Shown here piece after piece: positions 9,871 to 19,306 of a stretch of DNA of 64,000 nucleotides (within the stretch, counting starts at the first letter, position 1; each line of letters starts with the position of its first letter). Position numbers and translations under genes: made by a program. The DNA is from Vreelandella subterranea (GTDB lineage Bacteria > Pseudomonadota > Gammaproteobacteria > Pseudomonadales > Halomonadaceae): assembly GCF_900111305.1 (NCBI RefSeq), contig NZ_FOGS01000001.1, positions 1 to 64,000 on the forward strand, read 5' to 3'. The notes beneath the pieces are model-generated. The model had not been told where the DNA came from. It did no database searches and saw nothing but the letters and a program-made list of their open reading frames with translations.

Positions 9871-10826
9871 CGCATGGTCTCGCTATCGTCGCGCAGGTAG
9901 TCCAACAACATTAGTAGATCATCGGGCAGGCCCGCGTGGAAAGTCAGTGTTTCGCCGCTAACAGGGTGGACAAACCTGAGCTTGCGCGCGTGCAGCGCCT
10001 GGCGGGGAAATTCGCGTAGTATGTCTTTCAATGGGCCCGCAGCGCCAGGCGGCAGCTTGGCGCGCCCGCCGTAGAGCTGATCCCCAATCAGCGGGTAGCG
10101 GGCGTGGGCCATATGGACCCGGATCTGGTGGGTACGCCCGGTTTCCAGCTGGCAGCGCACGTGCGTATGCGCCCGAAACCGCTCCACCACACGAAAGTGG
10201 GTCACCGCCGGTTTGCCTGAGGCGTTCACCGCCTGTCGCTTGCGGTCTTTGGGATGGCGTCCAATCGGTGCATCGATCGTGCTGCCCGCGATCGGTTTGC
10301 CAATCACCACGGCATCGTACTGGCGGGAAACACTGCGCGCCTGTAGCTGCTCAACCAAGGCAGTTTGCGCGGGCAGGGTCTTGGCCACCATCATCAGGCC
10401 GGTGGTATCTTTATCCAGTCGATGCACGATGCCTGCCCGGGGAACTTCCGCCAGGGCCGGGTGATGGTACAACAGGGCGTTCAGCAGGGTGCCATCCGGG
10501 TTGCCCGCCGCCGGGTGAACCACCATATTCGCTGGCTTGTTGACCACCATTACCGTCTCGTCTTCAAAAACGATATCCAGGGGGATCGACTGTGGCTCGA
10601 AACGCGTATCTTCTTCCAGTGTCGCTTGCAGCACGAGTGTCTCGTGACCGTGCAACTTTGCCTTTGGCTTGGCTTTTTCGCCATCGACCGTCAATTCACC
10701 GGCATTGATCCACGCTTTCAACCGTTCACGGGAGTAATCACTGAACAACTCGGCTGCCGCTTGGTCCAATCGGGCACCTGCCAAAGAGGTTGGCACGCGT
10801 TGCGTCGCTTCAACACTGCGAGGCAT
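9867..10826 (-). CDS. rluD: 23S rRNA pseudouridine(1911/1915/1917) synthase RluD
   Basis: Isomerises three uridines in helix 69 of 23S rRNA, at the subunit interface. An N-terminal S4 RNA-binding domain (about residues 15-75, SLAGARLDQAAAELF) precedes the catalytic domain with the signature HRLDKDTTGLM, whose Asp is the nucleophile. Length 319 is close to E. coli RluD (326). It is first in the rluD-pgeF unit and divergent from bamD, the classic arrangement that separates RluD from other Rlu paralogues. Confidence 0.95.
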   Translation of the reverse strand: MPRSVEATQRVPTSLAGARLDQAAAELFSDYSRERLKAWINAGELTVDGEKAKPKAKLHGHETLVLQATLEEDTRFEPQSIPLDIVFEDETVMVVNKPANMVVHPAAGNPDGTLLNALLYHHPALAEVPRAGIVHRLDKDTTGLMMVAKTLPAQTALVEQLQARSVSRQYDAVVIGKPIAGSTIDAPIGRHPKDRKRQAVNASGKPAVTHFRVVERFRAHTHVRCQLETGRTHQIRVHMAHARYPLIGDQLYGGRAKLPPGAAGPLKDILREFPRQALHARKLRFVHPVSGETLTFHAGLPDDLLMLLDYLRDDSETMR

Positions 10827-10985
10827 GGGATAATTTCCTTTGACGACACCCCGGCAATGTCATGCGAAGCCTGCGTTTTTTGCCGAGGTGATTTATAGTG
10901 GGCTGACTGTGACTTATTCTACCATTTCTACTCATGGCCATCGTCGCTTTTCGGTGATTGAGGCTTGTTTGCAACGAGGATGATG

Positions 10986-11798
10986 ATGCGCGTTTTTTCC
11001 GCTGCCAATCGTTTTGGCGTGTTTGCTTTAAGCTTTGCTTTACTGGCCGGCTGCGCCAGCAATGGCAACAACGACACCGCCTCGGACGAGGACGAATACG
11101 CTGGCGTTGCCGAGCGTGAACTCTACGAACGGGCACGTGAAGCTCTAGATGGAAACCGCTTCAATATCGCGGTAGAACGCCTTGAGGCGCTGGACACTCG
11201 CTATCCGTTTGGCGAGCACGCCGAACAGGCCCAACTGGAGTTGATCTACGCCTATTACGAGAATGGCAATTGGGAAGAAGCGCGCGCCGCCGCCAGCCGA
11301 TTCATTCGCCTGCACCCCGACCACCCTCAGGTGGACTATGCCTATTACCTGCGGGGCCTGTCTGCCTGGCAGGCAGGGCGTTTCAGCCTGGAGCGCCTGC
11401 GCTTGATCGATATCTCCAAGCGCGACCTGGGGGCCACGCGCGATGCTTACAGCGACTTCCGGGAGCTGATTCAACGCTACCCCCAAAGCGAATATGCGCC
11501 GGACGCACAGCAGCGGATCGTGTACCTGCGTGAATTGCTCGCCCGCCATGAACTGCACGTAGCCGACTACTACCTGCGCCGCGGCGCCTATCTCGCCGCC
11601 GTTGAGCGCGGTCGCTGGGTGGTCGAAAAATACCCTGAATCCAACGCCACCCACGACGCACTCGCCACCATGGTAGAGGGCTACCAGGGCCTGGAAATGA
11701 ACGACCGTGCCAACGAGGTGCTCGCGGTGCTGCGTGACAATGCGCCCAACCACGACCAGCTTGAGGGTAACCGGTTTGTACCCAAGCATATCGATTAA
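10986..11798 (+). CDS. bamD: Outer membrane assembly lipoprotein BamD
   Basis: Lipoprotein of the BAM complex that inserts beta-barrel proteins into the outer membrane. A signal peptide ends in the lipobox LLAGC near residue 20, followed by an acidic linker and five TPR-like helical pairs (for example the region YPFGEHAEQAQLELIYAYY). Three tandem ATGs lie at 10980, 10983 and 10986, and an in-frame TTG at 10965; the last ATG has the best spacing from ACGAGG. It is divergent from rluD and followed by a clear terminator. Confidence 0.95.
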   Translation: MRVFSAANRFGVFALSFALLAGCASNGNNDTASDEDEYAGVAERELYERAREALDGNRFNIAVERLEALDTRYPFGEHAEQAQLELIYAYYENGNWEEARAAASRFIRLHPDHPQVDYAYYLRGLSAWQAGRFSLERLRLIDISKRDLGATRDAYSDFRELIQRYPQSEYAPDAQQRIVYLRELLARHELHVADYYLRRGAYLAAVERGRWVVEKYPESNATHDALATMVEGYQGLEMNDRANEVLAVLRDNAPNHDQLEGNRFVPKHID

Positions 11799-11880
11799 CG
11801 CATCGCTATCCGCTCTGTCAGACGCTGACATGAGCTGACAAAGACGCTGTACAAGTTTTTTTTGGTGACAAAGCCTTAAA

Positions 11881-11910
11881 GAAGCCATGCTCTCGCTTGG
11901 CTTCTTTTTT
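11881..11910 (+). terminator. Terminator of bamD
   Basis: GAAGCCA (11881-11887) and TGGCTTC (11898-11904) form a stem with a 10-base loop, followed by TTTTTT. Confidence 0.88.
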
Positions 11911-11964
11911 ATTCCTTTTTATCAGTAGGTTAACAAAAACTCACACTAAAACCGCTACCAAAAA

Positions 11965-11994
11965 TTGTACAAAAGCTATATAAATGACTACTAT
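11965..11994 (+). promoter_or_regulatory. Possible sigma-70 promoter of the first chemoreceptor gene
   Basis: TTGTAC (11965-11970), an 18-base spacer and TACTAT (11989-11994) lie about 50 bases before the receptor start. No sigma-28 motif was found here, unlike at the second chemoreceptor gene. A small GCACC-TGAAC-GGTGC hairpin (12015-12029) lies just before the ribosome site. Confidence 0.4.
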
Positions 11995-12044
11995 CCTCAT
12001 ACCAACATGATCAAGCACCTGAACGGTGCCTAAGGAGAAACTCA

Positions 12045-13757
12045 ATGCTTTTGTCAAACTCACGGTTCACGGGAACCAAGATCAGCACACGTCTTACCCT
12101 GGGATTTTCGGCACTTCTCGCGCTTCTCGTGATATTGACGGGCATTGGCATCTACCAGGTCAACCAGATTGATCGTGATCTCTCGATAATCAATGACGTC
12201 AACGGCGCAAAACAGCGCCACGCAATCGACTGGCGCGGCAGCGTCCACGACCGCGCCATCGCGCTGCGCGACATTGTTCTCACTCGTGATGGCAATATTA
12301 CCTCGCTTCAGGAGACCATGCAGCGCTTGCAGGACAACTACGTAAGCGCCTCGTCAGGCATGCAGAGCGTTATCGCCGAGAACGCTGACATGCAGGGTCA
12401 AAACAACAGCGAAGAACAGAACTTGCTCAGCCGTATTGAAGAGCAGGCAGAGTCGACCCGAGCGCTCACCGACGAAGTACTGGATGCCCACGCGCAAGGA
12501 AATTATCAAGCGGCTGAGCAGTTACTGCTCGATGAAGCCGGGGCTGCCTATGCCGAGTGGCTCAACCGCATCAATCAGTTCATCGACCATCAGGAACAGC
12601 TGAATAACGACACCACCGCGTCCGCGCGTGATACTGCATCGGGCTTTCAGATGCAGATGCTCGGTCTGACGGTATTCGCCTTGCTGGTAGGCGGCTTTAT
12701 TGCGGTCTTCATGACCCGCCAACTGATGCGTGAGCTGGGCGCCGAGCCCCACGAAGTCAAGGCGTTTGCCGAAGCCATTGGGCGTGGCGAACTGGATAGC
12801 CAAGGGCGTCTGAAGAAGGGCGACAAGCGCAGCATCATGGCCTCTCAGGTGGAGATGGCTCGTCAGCTTCAGGACATCGTCGCCGAAGTACGGGCATCGG
12901 CCCAGGCGGTCGCCAGCAACAGCGAGCAAATTGCCGAGGGCAATAACGACCTGTCATCACGTACCGAGCAACAGGCCAGCGCATTGGCAGAAACCGCCTC
13001 GGCCATGGAGCAGCTCAACAGCACCGTCAAACTCAACGCCGACAACTCCGAGCAGGCCAGCCAGGAAGCGAGCAGCGCTTCCCGCACAGCGACACAAGGC
13101 GGTGACGCCGTGCGTCAGGTGGCCGACACCATGAATGATCTCAACAAGAGCTCACAGGAAATCGCCGGGATTATCTCCACCATCGATGCCATTGCCTTCC
13201 AGACCAACATCCTGGCGCTGAACGCTTCCGTGGAAGCGGCTCGTGCCGGCGAACACGGCCGCGGCTTCGCCGTGGTGGCGGAAGAAGTGCGCAAACTTGC
13301 CCAGCGCAGTGCCGACGCCGCCCGGGAGATCAATGATTTGATCTCCAGCAATCTGGAGCGCGTCAAGCACGGCAACGAGCGCGCCGCCGACGCCAACAAG
13401 TCAACCGAAGAGATCGTGGCGGCAATTGGCCGGGTTACCGACATCATGAAAGAAATCAGCCATGCCAGCGCCGAGCAGAGTGCCGGGGTACAGGAAGTCG
13501 GCCAAGCGGTTACCGAGATGGACCAGGTTACCCAGCAAAACGCCTCCCTGGTACATGAAAGCGCCACGGCGGCCAACAACTTGCGCCAGAATGCGCATAA
13601 GCTGATCGACTCCATGTCCATCTTCAGGCTGCCCTCTAGCGGTTCCGACCACGCGAAAGCCCTGGCCTCGTCTCAGGCCACCGCTAACGCTGCGCCAGCC
13701 ACCTCTCAACCCGCATTGCGCCAGCAAAAACCCCAGCCCGAGTGGGAAAGCTTCTAA
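12045..13757 (+). CDS. Methyl-accepting chemotaxis protein with CheR-tether pentapeptide
   Basis: Transmembrane chemoreceptor of 570 residues. One N-terminal membrane helix (about 19-41), a roughly 150-residue helical periplasmic domain of four-helix-bundle type, a second membrane helix (about 205-225), a HAMP region, and a signalling domain whose hairpin tip includes DAIAFQTNILALNASVEAAR. The last five residues, EWESF, resemble the NWETF pentapeptide that tethers CheR and CheB in E. coli Tar and Tsr. The ligand cannot be read from sequence. AAGGAG precedes the ATG. It is monocistronic and far from other che genes. Confidence 0.93.
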   Translation: MLLSNSRFTGTKISTRLTLGFSALLALLVILTGIGIYQVNQIDRDLSIINDVNGAKQRHAIDWRGSVHDRAIALRDIVLTRDGNITSLQETMQRLQDNYVSASSGMQSVIAENADMQGQNNSEEQNLLSRIEEQAESTRALTDEVLDAHAQGNYQAAEQLLLDEAGAAYAEWLNRINQFIDHQEQLNNDTTASARDTASGFQMQMLGLTVFALLVGGFIAVFMTRQLMRELGAEPHEVKAFAEAIGRGELDSQGRLKKGDKRSIMASQVEMARQLQDIVAEVRASAQAVASNSEQIAEGNNDLSSRTEQQASALAETASAMEQLNSTVKLNADNSEQASQEASSASRTATQGGDAVRQVADTMNDLNKSSQEIAGIISTIDAIAFQTNILALNASVEAARAGEHGRGFAVVAEEVRKLAQRSADAAREINDLISSNLERVKHGNERAADANKSTEEIVAAIGRVTDIMKEISHASAEQSAGVQEVGQAVTEMDQVTQQNASLVHESATAANNLRQNAHKLIDSMSIFRLPSSGSDHAKALASSQATANAAPATSQPALRQQKPQPEWESF

Positions 13758-13806
13758 GCAAAAGAACGCTGTCTTCATCGCCACGGATAGGCGCTCACCA
13801 AAAGGA

Positions 13807-13836
13807 AGGCTCCCGATTGGAAGGGAGCCTCTATTT
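13807..13836 (+). terminator. Hairpin after the first chemoreceptor gene
   Basis: AGGCTCCC and GGGAGCCT form an 8-bp perfect stem with an 8-base loop, followed by CTATTT. The T-run is broken, so termination may be partial and allow read-through into the GGDEF-EAL gene 25 bases later. Confidence 0.55.
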
Positions 13837-13860
13837 CAGACCCTCTGTGCTGAGTCGGAT

Positions 13861-16017
13861 ATGAAGCCCACCCAAAGCCTTATCGTGTTTTTCCTGCTGC
13901 CCGTCTTGATGTTTGCCGTTCCTGCCTTCGTGCTGGGCATGCTGGCCCTGAACATTGCCAGGGAGCAGTTCCTCGACAGTCACCAGACGCAATCAGAAGA
14001 CCTTGCCAACCTGGTTGAAATGGCTACCTTCGAGCGCCGACTTGGCGCCCTTCACGAACGCCTCAGCCAGGTGCTTGCGGAAGCCGACAACGACCAGCTC
14101 AGCGCATTCGATAGCTATAGCGAATACAGCCAGATTCACCTAAAGCTGAACGAAATGGGCGAGCGTATCGAGCATTTGGCGTCGTCGGGCCTGGTTGATG
14201 GCCTGCATGCCGACAGTGCTGAAACGCTACTGTCCGCTTTTCAAAAATATCGGCGTTTCATCGAAATGGCTAACGAAGCCGCCACGCTGAATCAGACCGA
14301 CATCAGTTTTTTCATGCAGGAAGCTGAAACCAACTTCAATCATTTCATGATTCTCACTCAAGGTACCTTTGAAACACTCACCGAGCGGGCGAGTGAGCGT
14401 CATCAACAAACCTTCCATACCCTGAGCCGGTCTATCAATACCCTTGCCTGGGTAGGGCTGGGGTTATTGGGCATACTGGTCGTTGCCGCCGTCTTTGCCG
14501 CCTGGCGCATCAACCGTCGACTGGTGATGGTTGGCGATGCCATCCTGGCACTCTCAAACACTCGCCAGGCACTGCCTGACTTTGCCGATATTCAACGCCT
14601 CAGCCAACGTCATCGGGGGCCACTGAAGCGTATTGCATCCGCACTGCTATCGTTTCGAAAAACCGAGCAGCAGCGTCGCGAGGCCGAGCGCAAGGTGCAC
14701 CGACTGGCCTACTACGACAGCCTTACCCAACTGCCTAACTGGCAGTTAATGAAAGAGCACCTTCACCATTCACTGGATACCAACCAGCGGACGGAAACCT
14801 ACGGCGCGCTGCTATACCTGGACGTAGACGACTTCAAACGCATCAATGACAGCTGCGGCCACCGGGCAGGTGATAGCCTGCTTCAAGAAATTTCCCGGCG
14901 GTTATCGGCCCTTGGCGTCGAGGGGACAACCATTGGACGCATAGGCGGCGATGAGTTTGTCATGATTATCGATGGATTGCCGGCGGACCAACTGAAGGCT
15001 GCAGAGAAAGCTGAGCTGCTCACCGAGAAGCTCCACCACGCTCTCGGCCAGCCGTATCTTTGGGAAGAAAAGGAACATTTCCTGAGCACGAGTATTGGCG
15101 TTGTCCTGTTTGGCGACGCTGCGTATAGCGTCGACAATCTGTTTCAATATGCCAACGCGGCTGCCCACCTTGCCAAGCAGTCAGCTCCCAACGGCCTGAG
15201 GTTTTATGACCCGGCGGTGCAAGCGGAACTCGAAGCCAGAACAGAAATGGAGCGTGACCTGCGCGTGGCCATTGAACGTCAGGAATTCGTACTCGTTTAT
15301 CAAACGCAGGTCGACAGCACCGGGCGGGCGATTGGCGCAGAGGCGTTGATTCGGTGGCAACATCCGCAACAAGGCTTTGTCTCGCCAGGCACCTTTATCC
15401 CCCTGGCCGAAGAAACCGGGCTGATCGTGCCGATCGGTCAGTGGGTGCTTGAAGCCGCATGCGAGCAGTTGGTTGCCTGGGCCGACGATGACAGCACGGC
15501 GCACCTGACGCTTGCGGTCAACGTCAGCGCCAAACAGTTTCAGCAGCCTGATTTCGTCGATAGCGTACGCTGCGTTCTCGCCAGGACCGGCGCCCTGCCA
15601 CAACGGTTGAAGCTGGAAATCACGGAAAGCACGGTGATTGGTAATGTGGACGATACCATTGCCCGCATGCATCAGCTGAAAGCGCTGGGGATCAGTTTCG
15701 CCATCGATGACTTTGGCACCGGGTACTCATCGCTTCAGTACCTGAAGCGGCTGCCGCTGGATCAGATCAAAATCGATCAGTCGTTTGTCCGCGACCTGCA
15801 CAAGGACGCGGACGACATGGCGATTGTGCAAACCATCATTGCCATGGGGCAGGCACTGGGACTGAACGTGATCGCCGAAGGCGTGGAAACCCAGGAACAT
15901 TGGCGCCACCTGAATGATCGCCAATGCCACGCCTACCAGGGCTATTATTTCAGCAAACCGGCCTCCGCTGTCGAGATGGTAAAGCGCAGCCTGGCACCGC
16001 CACCAATGCTCAACTAG
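13861..16017 (+). CDS. Membrane-anchored GGDEF-EAL protein (cyclic di-GMP turnover)
   Basis: A 718-residue protein that may make and break cyclic di-GMP. Membrane helices at about 8-30 and 195-215 flank a helical periplasmic sensor region. The GGDEF domain keeps GGDEF (about 362-366), and the EAL domain keeps its motif (GAEALIRW, about 492-499) and the downstream DDFGTGYSSL. The inhibitory I-site (RxxD before GGDEF) reads VEGT, so product inhibition is probably lost. Intact catalytic motifs do not show which activity dominates. The ribosome site is weak. It lies just after a chemoreceptor and may share its transcript. Confidence 0.92.
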   Translation: MKPTQSLIVFFLLPVLMFAVPAFVLGMLALNIAREQFLDSHQTQSEDLANLVEMATFERRLGALHERLSQVLAEADNDQLSAFDSYSEYSQIHLKLNEMGERIEHLASSGLVDGLHADSAETLLSAFQKYRRFIEMANEAATLNQTDISFFMQEAETNFNHFMILTQGTFETLTERASERHQQTFHTLSRSINTLAWVGLGLLGILVVAAVFAAWRINRRLVMVGDAILALSNTRQALPDFADIQRLSQRHRGPLKRIASALLSFRKTEQQRREAERKVHRLAYYDSLTQLPNWQLMKEHLHHSLDTNQRTETYGALLYLDVDDFKRINDSCGHRAGDSLLQEISRRLSALGVEGTTIGRIGGDEFVMIIDGLPADQLKAAEKAELLTEKLHHALGQPYLWEEKEHFLSTSIGVVLFGDAAYSVDNLFQYANAAAHLAKQSAPNGLRFYDPAVQAELEARTEMERDLRVAIERQEFVLVYQTQVDSTGRAIGAEALIRWQHPQQGFVSPGTFIPLAEETGLIVPIGQWVLEAACEQLVAWADDDSTAHLTLAVNVSAKQFQQPDFVDSVRCVLARTGALPQRLKLEITESTVIGNVDDTIARMHQLKALGISFAIDDFGTGYSSLQYLKRLPLDQIKIDQSFVRDLHKDADDMAIVQTIIAMGQALGLNVIAEGVETQEHWRHLNDRQCHAYQGYYFSKPASAVEMVKRSLAPPPMLN

Positions 16018-16043
16018 GCTCGACTAGGCCTCCTGGCACCCGA

Positions 16044-17678
16044 CTACTCGCCGGGCTGCCAGCCGTTGACGATCGGGTAGCGCCGGTCACGGCCGAAGCC
16101 ACGCGGGGTGACCCGTACGCCCACCGGTGCCTGGCGCCGCTTGTATTCGCAGCGGTCGACCAGCTTGACGACCTGATAGACATCTTCGCGGGCAAAGCCT
16201 GCCTCAATGATGGCTTCGGCACTCATGTCGCCTTCGATATAGCGCGCCAGGATGGCGTCGAGCACGTCATAGTCGGGCAAGGAGTCGCTATCCTGCTGAT
16301 CAGGTGCCAGCTCGGCGCTGGGCGGGCGTTCGATGACGCGCTCGGGTATCGCCGGTGACTGAGTATTGCGCCAGCGGGCCAGCCGGTACACCCAGGTCTT
16401 GTACACATCCTTGATGGCGTTGTAGCCGCCCACCATATCGCCGTAGAGCGTGGCGTAGCCCACCGCCATCTCGCTTTTATTGCCGGTGGTCAGGACCATC
16501 AACCCCTTTTTATTGGAAATCGCCATCAGCAGTACGCCACGGCAGCGCGACTGAAGATTTTCCTCGGTGGTATCCCGCTCGGTACCGGCAAAGCTTTCCG
16601 CCAGCGTGCCCATGAATGCCTCCACCATTGGCTCGATGGGCATGATGTCGTAGTGCACGCCCAGTAACCTGGCCTGCTCGGCGGCATCCTGTTTGGAAAT
16701 ATCGGCAGTGTAGTGATAGGGCATCATCACTGCCTGGACCCGCTGCGGCCCCAGCGCATCCACGGCAATCGCCAACGAAAGTCCCGAATCAATACCGCCG
16801 GAAAGGCCCAGCACCACGCCGTCAAAACCGCTTTTATTGACGTAATCGCGCACGCCGGTCACCAGGGCACAGTAAAGGCTTTCTTCGGGCTCGACCTCAG
16901 GTTCTATCTCCCCGGGTTGCGGCTCCCAGGTCGCGGCACTGGTTTGCAGCAACTGCACCGGCATCAAGCCGACCTCCCAGTAAGGCGCCAGCACCTGTAG
17001 CTGCCCCTGGGCATCGACACAGCAGGAGCCGCCGTCAAAGACCAGCTCGTCCTGGCCGCCAATGGTATTGACGTAGACAATGGGCCGCTCGACATCCTGA
17101 GCTCGCTGCTCGAGCAGGCGAAGGCGTTCACTCGGCTTATCCTGGTGGTAAGGCGAGGCATGCAGGGTAATCAGCACCTCGGCACCGGCCGTTGCCGCGG
17201 CCTTGATCGGCGTGCCCTCCCACAAGTCCTCACAGATGGCGATGCCCAGCTTCACCCCTTTGTGCTCGTGCACCAGCGTCTCGGTGCCCGGCGTGAAATA
17301 GCGCTGCTCGTCGAACACCTGATAGTTGGGCAACGCCTGCTTGGCGTACTCGGCTTCCCATTGGCCGTTGTACAACAGCCCCGCCAGGTTGTAGCAGTGG
17401 CCTTCCCGTACACCGGGATAACCGATGATCACCAGCACGTCCCGTGACATCTTCTCGGCCATGCGGGCACGCGCCTCACGCAGGCGCGTTTCCATGGAGG
17501 GACGCAGCAGCAAATCTTCCGGCGGATAACCTGACAAAAACAACTCGGGAAACACCACAATGTCGGCACCGTGCTCGATGCGCGCTTCACGCACGGCCTC
17601 AATGGCGCGGGCGGCATTGCCGGGAATATCCCCCACCAAGGGGTCGAGTTGAGCCATGACCAGCGTTAAATCTTGCAT
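16044..17678 (-). CDS. nadE: Glutamine-dependent NAD+ synthetase
   Basis: Amidates nicotinic acid adenine dinucleotide to NAD+ using ammonia from glutamine. The N-terminal glutaminase is a nitrilase-like CN-hydrolase with a Glu-Lys-Cys triad visible in FPELFLSGYPPEDL (Glu 45), YAKQALPNY and GIAICEDLW. The C-terminal synthetase has the PP-loop SGGIDSG near residue 293. At 544 residues this is the two-domain form, unlike the short ammonia-dependent E. coli NadE. It converges with the GGDEF-EAL gene. Confidence 0.96.
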   Translation of the reverse strand: MQDLTLVMAQLDPLVGDIPGNAARAIEAVREARIEHGADIVVFPELFLSGYPPEDLLLRPSMETRLREARARMAEKMSRDVLVIIGYPGVREGHCYNLAGLLYNGQWEAEYAKQALPNYQVFDEQRYFTPGTETLVHEHKGVKLGIAICEDLWEGTPIKAAATAGAEVLITLHASPYHQDKPSERLRLLEQRAQDVERPIVYVNTIGGQDELVFDGGSCCVDAQGQLQVLAPYWEVGLMPVQLLQTSAATWEPQPGEIEPEVEPEESLYCALVTGVRDYVNKSGFDGVVLGLSGGIDSGLSLAIAVDALGPQRVQAVMMPYHYTADISKQDAAEQARLLGVHYDIMPIEPMVEAFMGTLAESFAGTERDTTEENLQSRCRGVLLMAISNKKGLMVLTTGNKSEMAVGYATLYGDMVGGYNAIKDVYKTWVYRLARWRNTQSPAIPERVIERPPSAELAPDQQDSDSLPDYDVLDAILARYIEGDMSAEAIIEAGFAREDVYQVVKLVDRCEYKRRQAPVGVRVTPRGFGRDRRYPIVNGWQPGE

Positions 17679-17798
17679 GGGCGATAAAATCTCTTGAGAA
17701 TCTTTTAGAATGGAGACACACCATCAATACGCATTGTCCCGCAAGGGCCGCTCGCAGGCAAAGGCCGCGCTTGCAAATTGCATGAGGGCGACAACAGG

Positions 17799-18080
17799 AT
17801 GAACCTTTTGATTATTCGGCTAATTATTTTCGCGGTGTTGTTCTACGCCGGTCTCAAGCTTTTCAGCATGTACCGGCAATGGCAGCAGGAGCGCCTTACC
17901 CAGCAGCAGCAGGACCAGCAGCACCATGGCGGCCATATGGTACGCTGCCGCTGGTGCGACGTGCATTTACCCGAAGAGGAAGCGCTGCGCGAGGCTGAGC
18001 AGTGGTTTTGCTCAAGCGCCCATCGCGACCGCTTCCTGCAGGAGCAACGGAGCCAGCGTGATAACGACACCGACCCATAG
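17799..18080 (+). CDS. PP0621-type membrane-anchored zinc-ribbon-like protein
   Basis: A 93-residue protein of unknown role resembling the PP0621 family. An N-terminal membrane helix (about 3-21) is followed by a Gln-rich linker and a compact C-terminal motif: RCRWCDVHLP (CxxC), then WFCSSAHRDRF about 20 residues on. The CxxC plus FCSxxH pattern suggests a single zinc site on the cytoplasmic side. I chose ATG 17799 because GAGGG lies 11 bases upstream; an in-frame ATG seven codons earlier lacks a ribosome site. Its stop is one base from the converging thiO stop. Confidence 0.75.
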   Translation: MNLLIIRLIIFAVLFYAGLKLFSMYRQWQQERLTQQQQDQQHHGGHMVRCRWCDVHLPEEEALREAEQWFCSSAHRDRFLQEQRSQRDNDTDP

Positions 18081-18081
18081 C

Positions 18082-19182
18082 CTACCCGGCGGTTAATCGC
18101 TCTGGCGTCATCCGATACGGCGCCGGATCGATCAACGGCGGGCGCCCGAGCAACTGATCCACCAGCAGGTGCGTTGACGCCGGAGCGAGTACCAGACCAT
18201 TGCGGTAATGCCCCGCGTTCACCGATATGTTCTTCCATCCCGGCAGTTCGCCGATAAAGGGTACGCCATCCGGCGAGCCCGGCCTCAACCCAGCCCAATG
18301 ATACGCCACCGGATAATCGGCAAGCGCTGGCACGATGTCCTCTGCACTCTGGCGGAGCGAGATCAGCGCCTCCTGATCGGTGGTCTTGTCGAAACCACAC
18401 GCCTCAAGGGTCGAGCCGACCAACAGCAGACCATCGGCTCGCGGAATCACATAGCGTCCGTCCTTGAGCACCACGCGCTTTACCAGGCCAGGCGGCGTCT
18501 GGTAGGCAAGCATCTGGCCTTTTACCGGCCTCACGGGCAGCGACACATCAAGCGTCTTGAGCAGCGTCCCGGCCCAGGCGCCGCCGCAGACAATCGTATG
18601 CGCCGCGGTCAGCGTCCGCTGGGCAGTGCTTACACCCTCGATGCGCTCGCCGTGGCGTACAAAATCCTTCACCTCACACTGCTCATGCAGCGTCACATTG
18701 GGCATCGCCGATAACCGGGCACGCAGCGCCTTGCCAAGGCGCGGGTTACGCACGCTGCCCAGCGTTGGCATCCACAGCGCTCCCTCGGTTGGTGGCAGGC
18801 AACTTTCCTTGGCCCGCACCATATCGGCGCTGACGCGCTCCAGTGGCTTACCCATCTGCCGCGCCCAGGAAAGCGCAGCCTCTGGATCATCCACACTCAG
18901 GTACAGCAGCCCTTTTTGCCGGTACTCCGGGTCGATGCCGGTTTCTTCCAGCAAGCGCAGGGAGAGGCTTGGGTAGGCGCCTTCCGACCAGCGGGACAGT
19001 CGGGAAATGGCTTGAGCGTAACGCCAGGGGTACAGCGGCGAGACAATACCGCCACCGGCCCACGAGGCTTCCCGGCCACAGTCGCCACGCTCGACCAGAC
19101 TGACTTGCTGCCCGGCATCGGCTAGCTGGAGCGCGGTCATCATGCCGATGACGCCGCCGCCCACAATTAAGAAATCGCTCAC
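18082..19182 (-). CDS. thiO: Glycine oxidase ThiO / D-amino-acid oxidase-family FAD enzyme
   Basis: FAD-dependent amine oxidase of 366 residues. The N-terminal dinucleotide-binding motif GGGVIGMMTALQLADAG and the acidic end of its second strand (VERG) are present, as is a C-terminal flavin-contacting stretch around HYRNGLVLAP. ThiO oxidises glycine to the imine for the thiamin thiazole ring. No other thiamin genes lie nearby, so a broader amino-acid oxidase role is possible. The start codon is GTG. It converges on the PP0621-type gene. Confidence 0.85.
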   Translation of the reverse strand: MSDFLIVGGGVIGMMTALQLADAGQQVSLVERGDCGREASWAGGGIVSPLYPWRYAQAISRLSRWSEGAYPSLSLRLLEETGIDPEYRQKGLLYLSVDDPEAALSWARQMGKPLERVSADMVRAKESCLPPTEGALWMPTLGSVRNPRLGKALRARLSAMPNVTLHEQCEVKDFVRHGERIEGVSTAQRTLTAAHTIVCGGAWAGTLLKTLDVSLPVRPVKGQMLAYQTPPGLVKRVVLKDGRYVIPRADGLLLVGSTLEACGFDKTTDQEALISLRQSAEDIVPALADYPVAYHWAGLRPGSPDGVPFIGELPGWKNISVNAGHYRNGLVLAPASTHLLVDQLLGRPPLIDPAPYRMTPERLTAG

Positions 19183-19306
19183 ACACTTTGTCCACTTTGG
19201 CTTACATAAAAAAGTATCGGCAACGCCTAAGGTAAGGGTTTCAATACCTGCCGCTCAGTCACGAGCATAACGGCGGGCGTCCAAGGGTCAAGCGCAAGGA
19301 GGCGAT

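Noticed and set aside
12001-12044. A sigma-28 promoter for the first chemoreceptor gene
   Set aside because: TCAAG is present at 12011-12015 but the following GCC lies at the wrong distance and the -10 box is absent.
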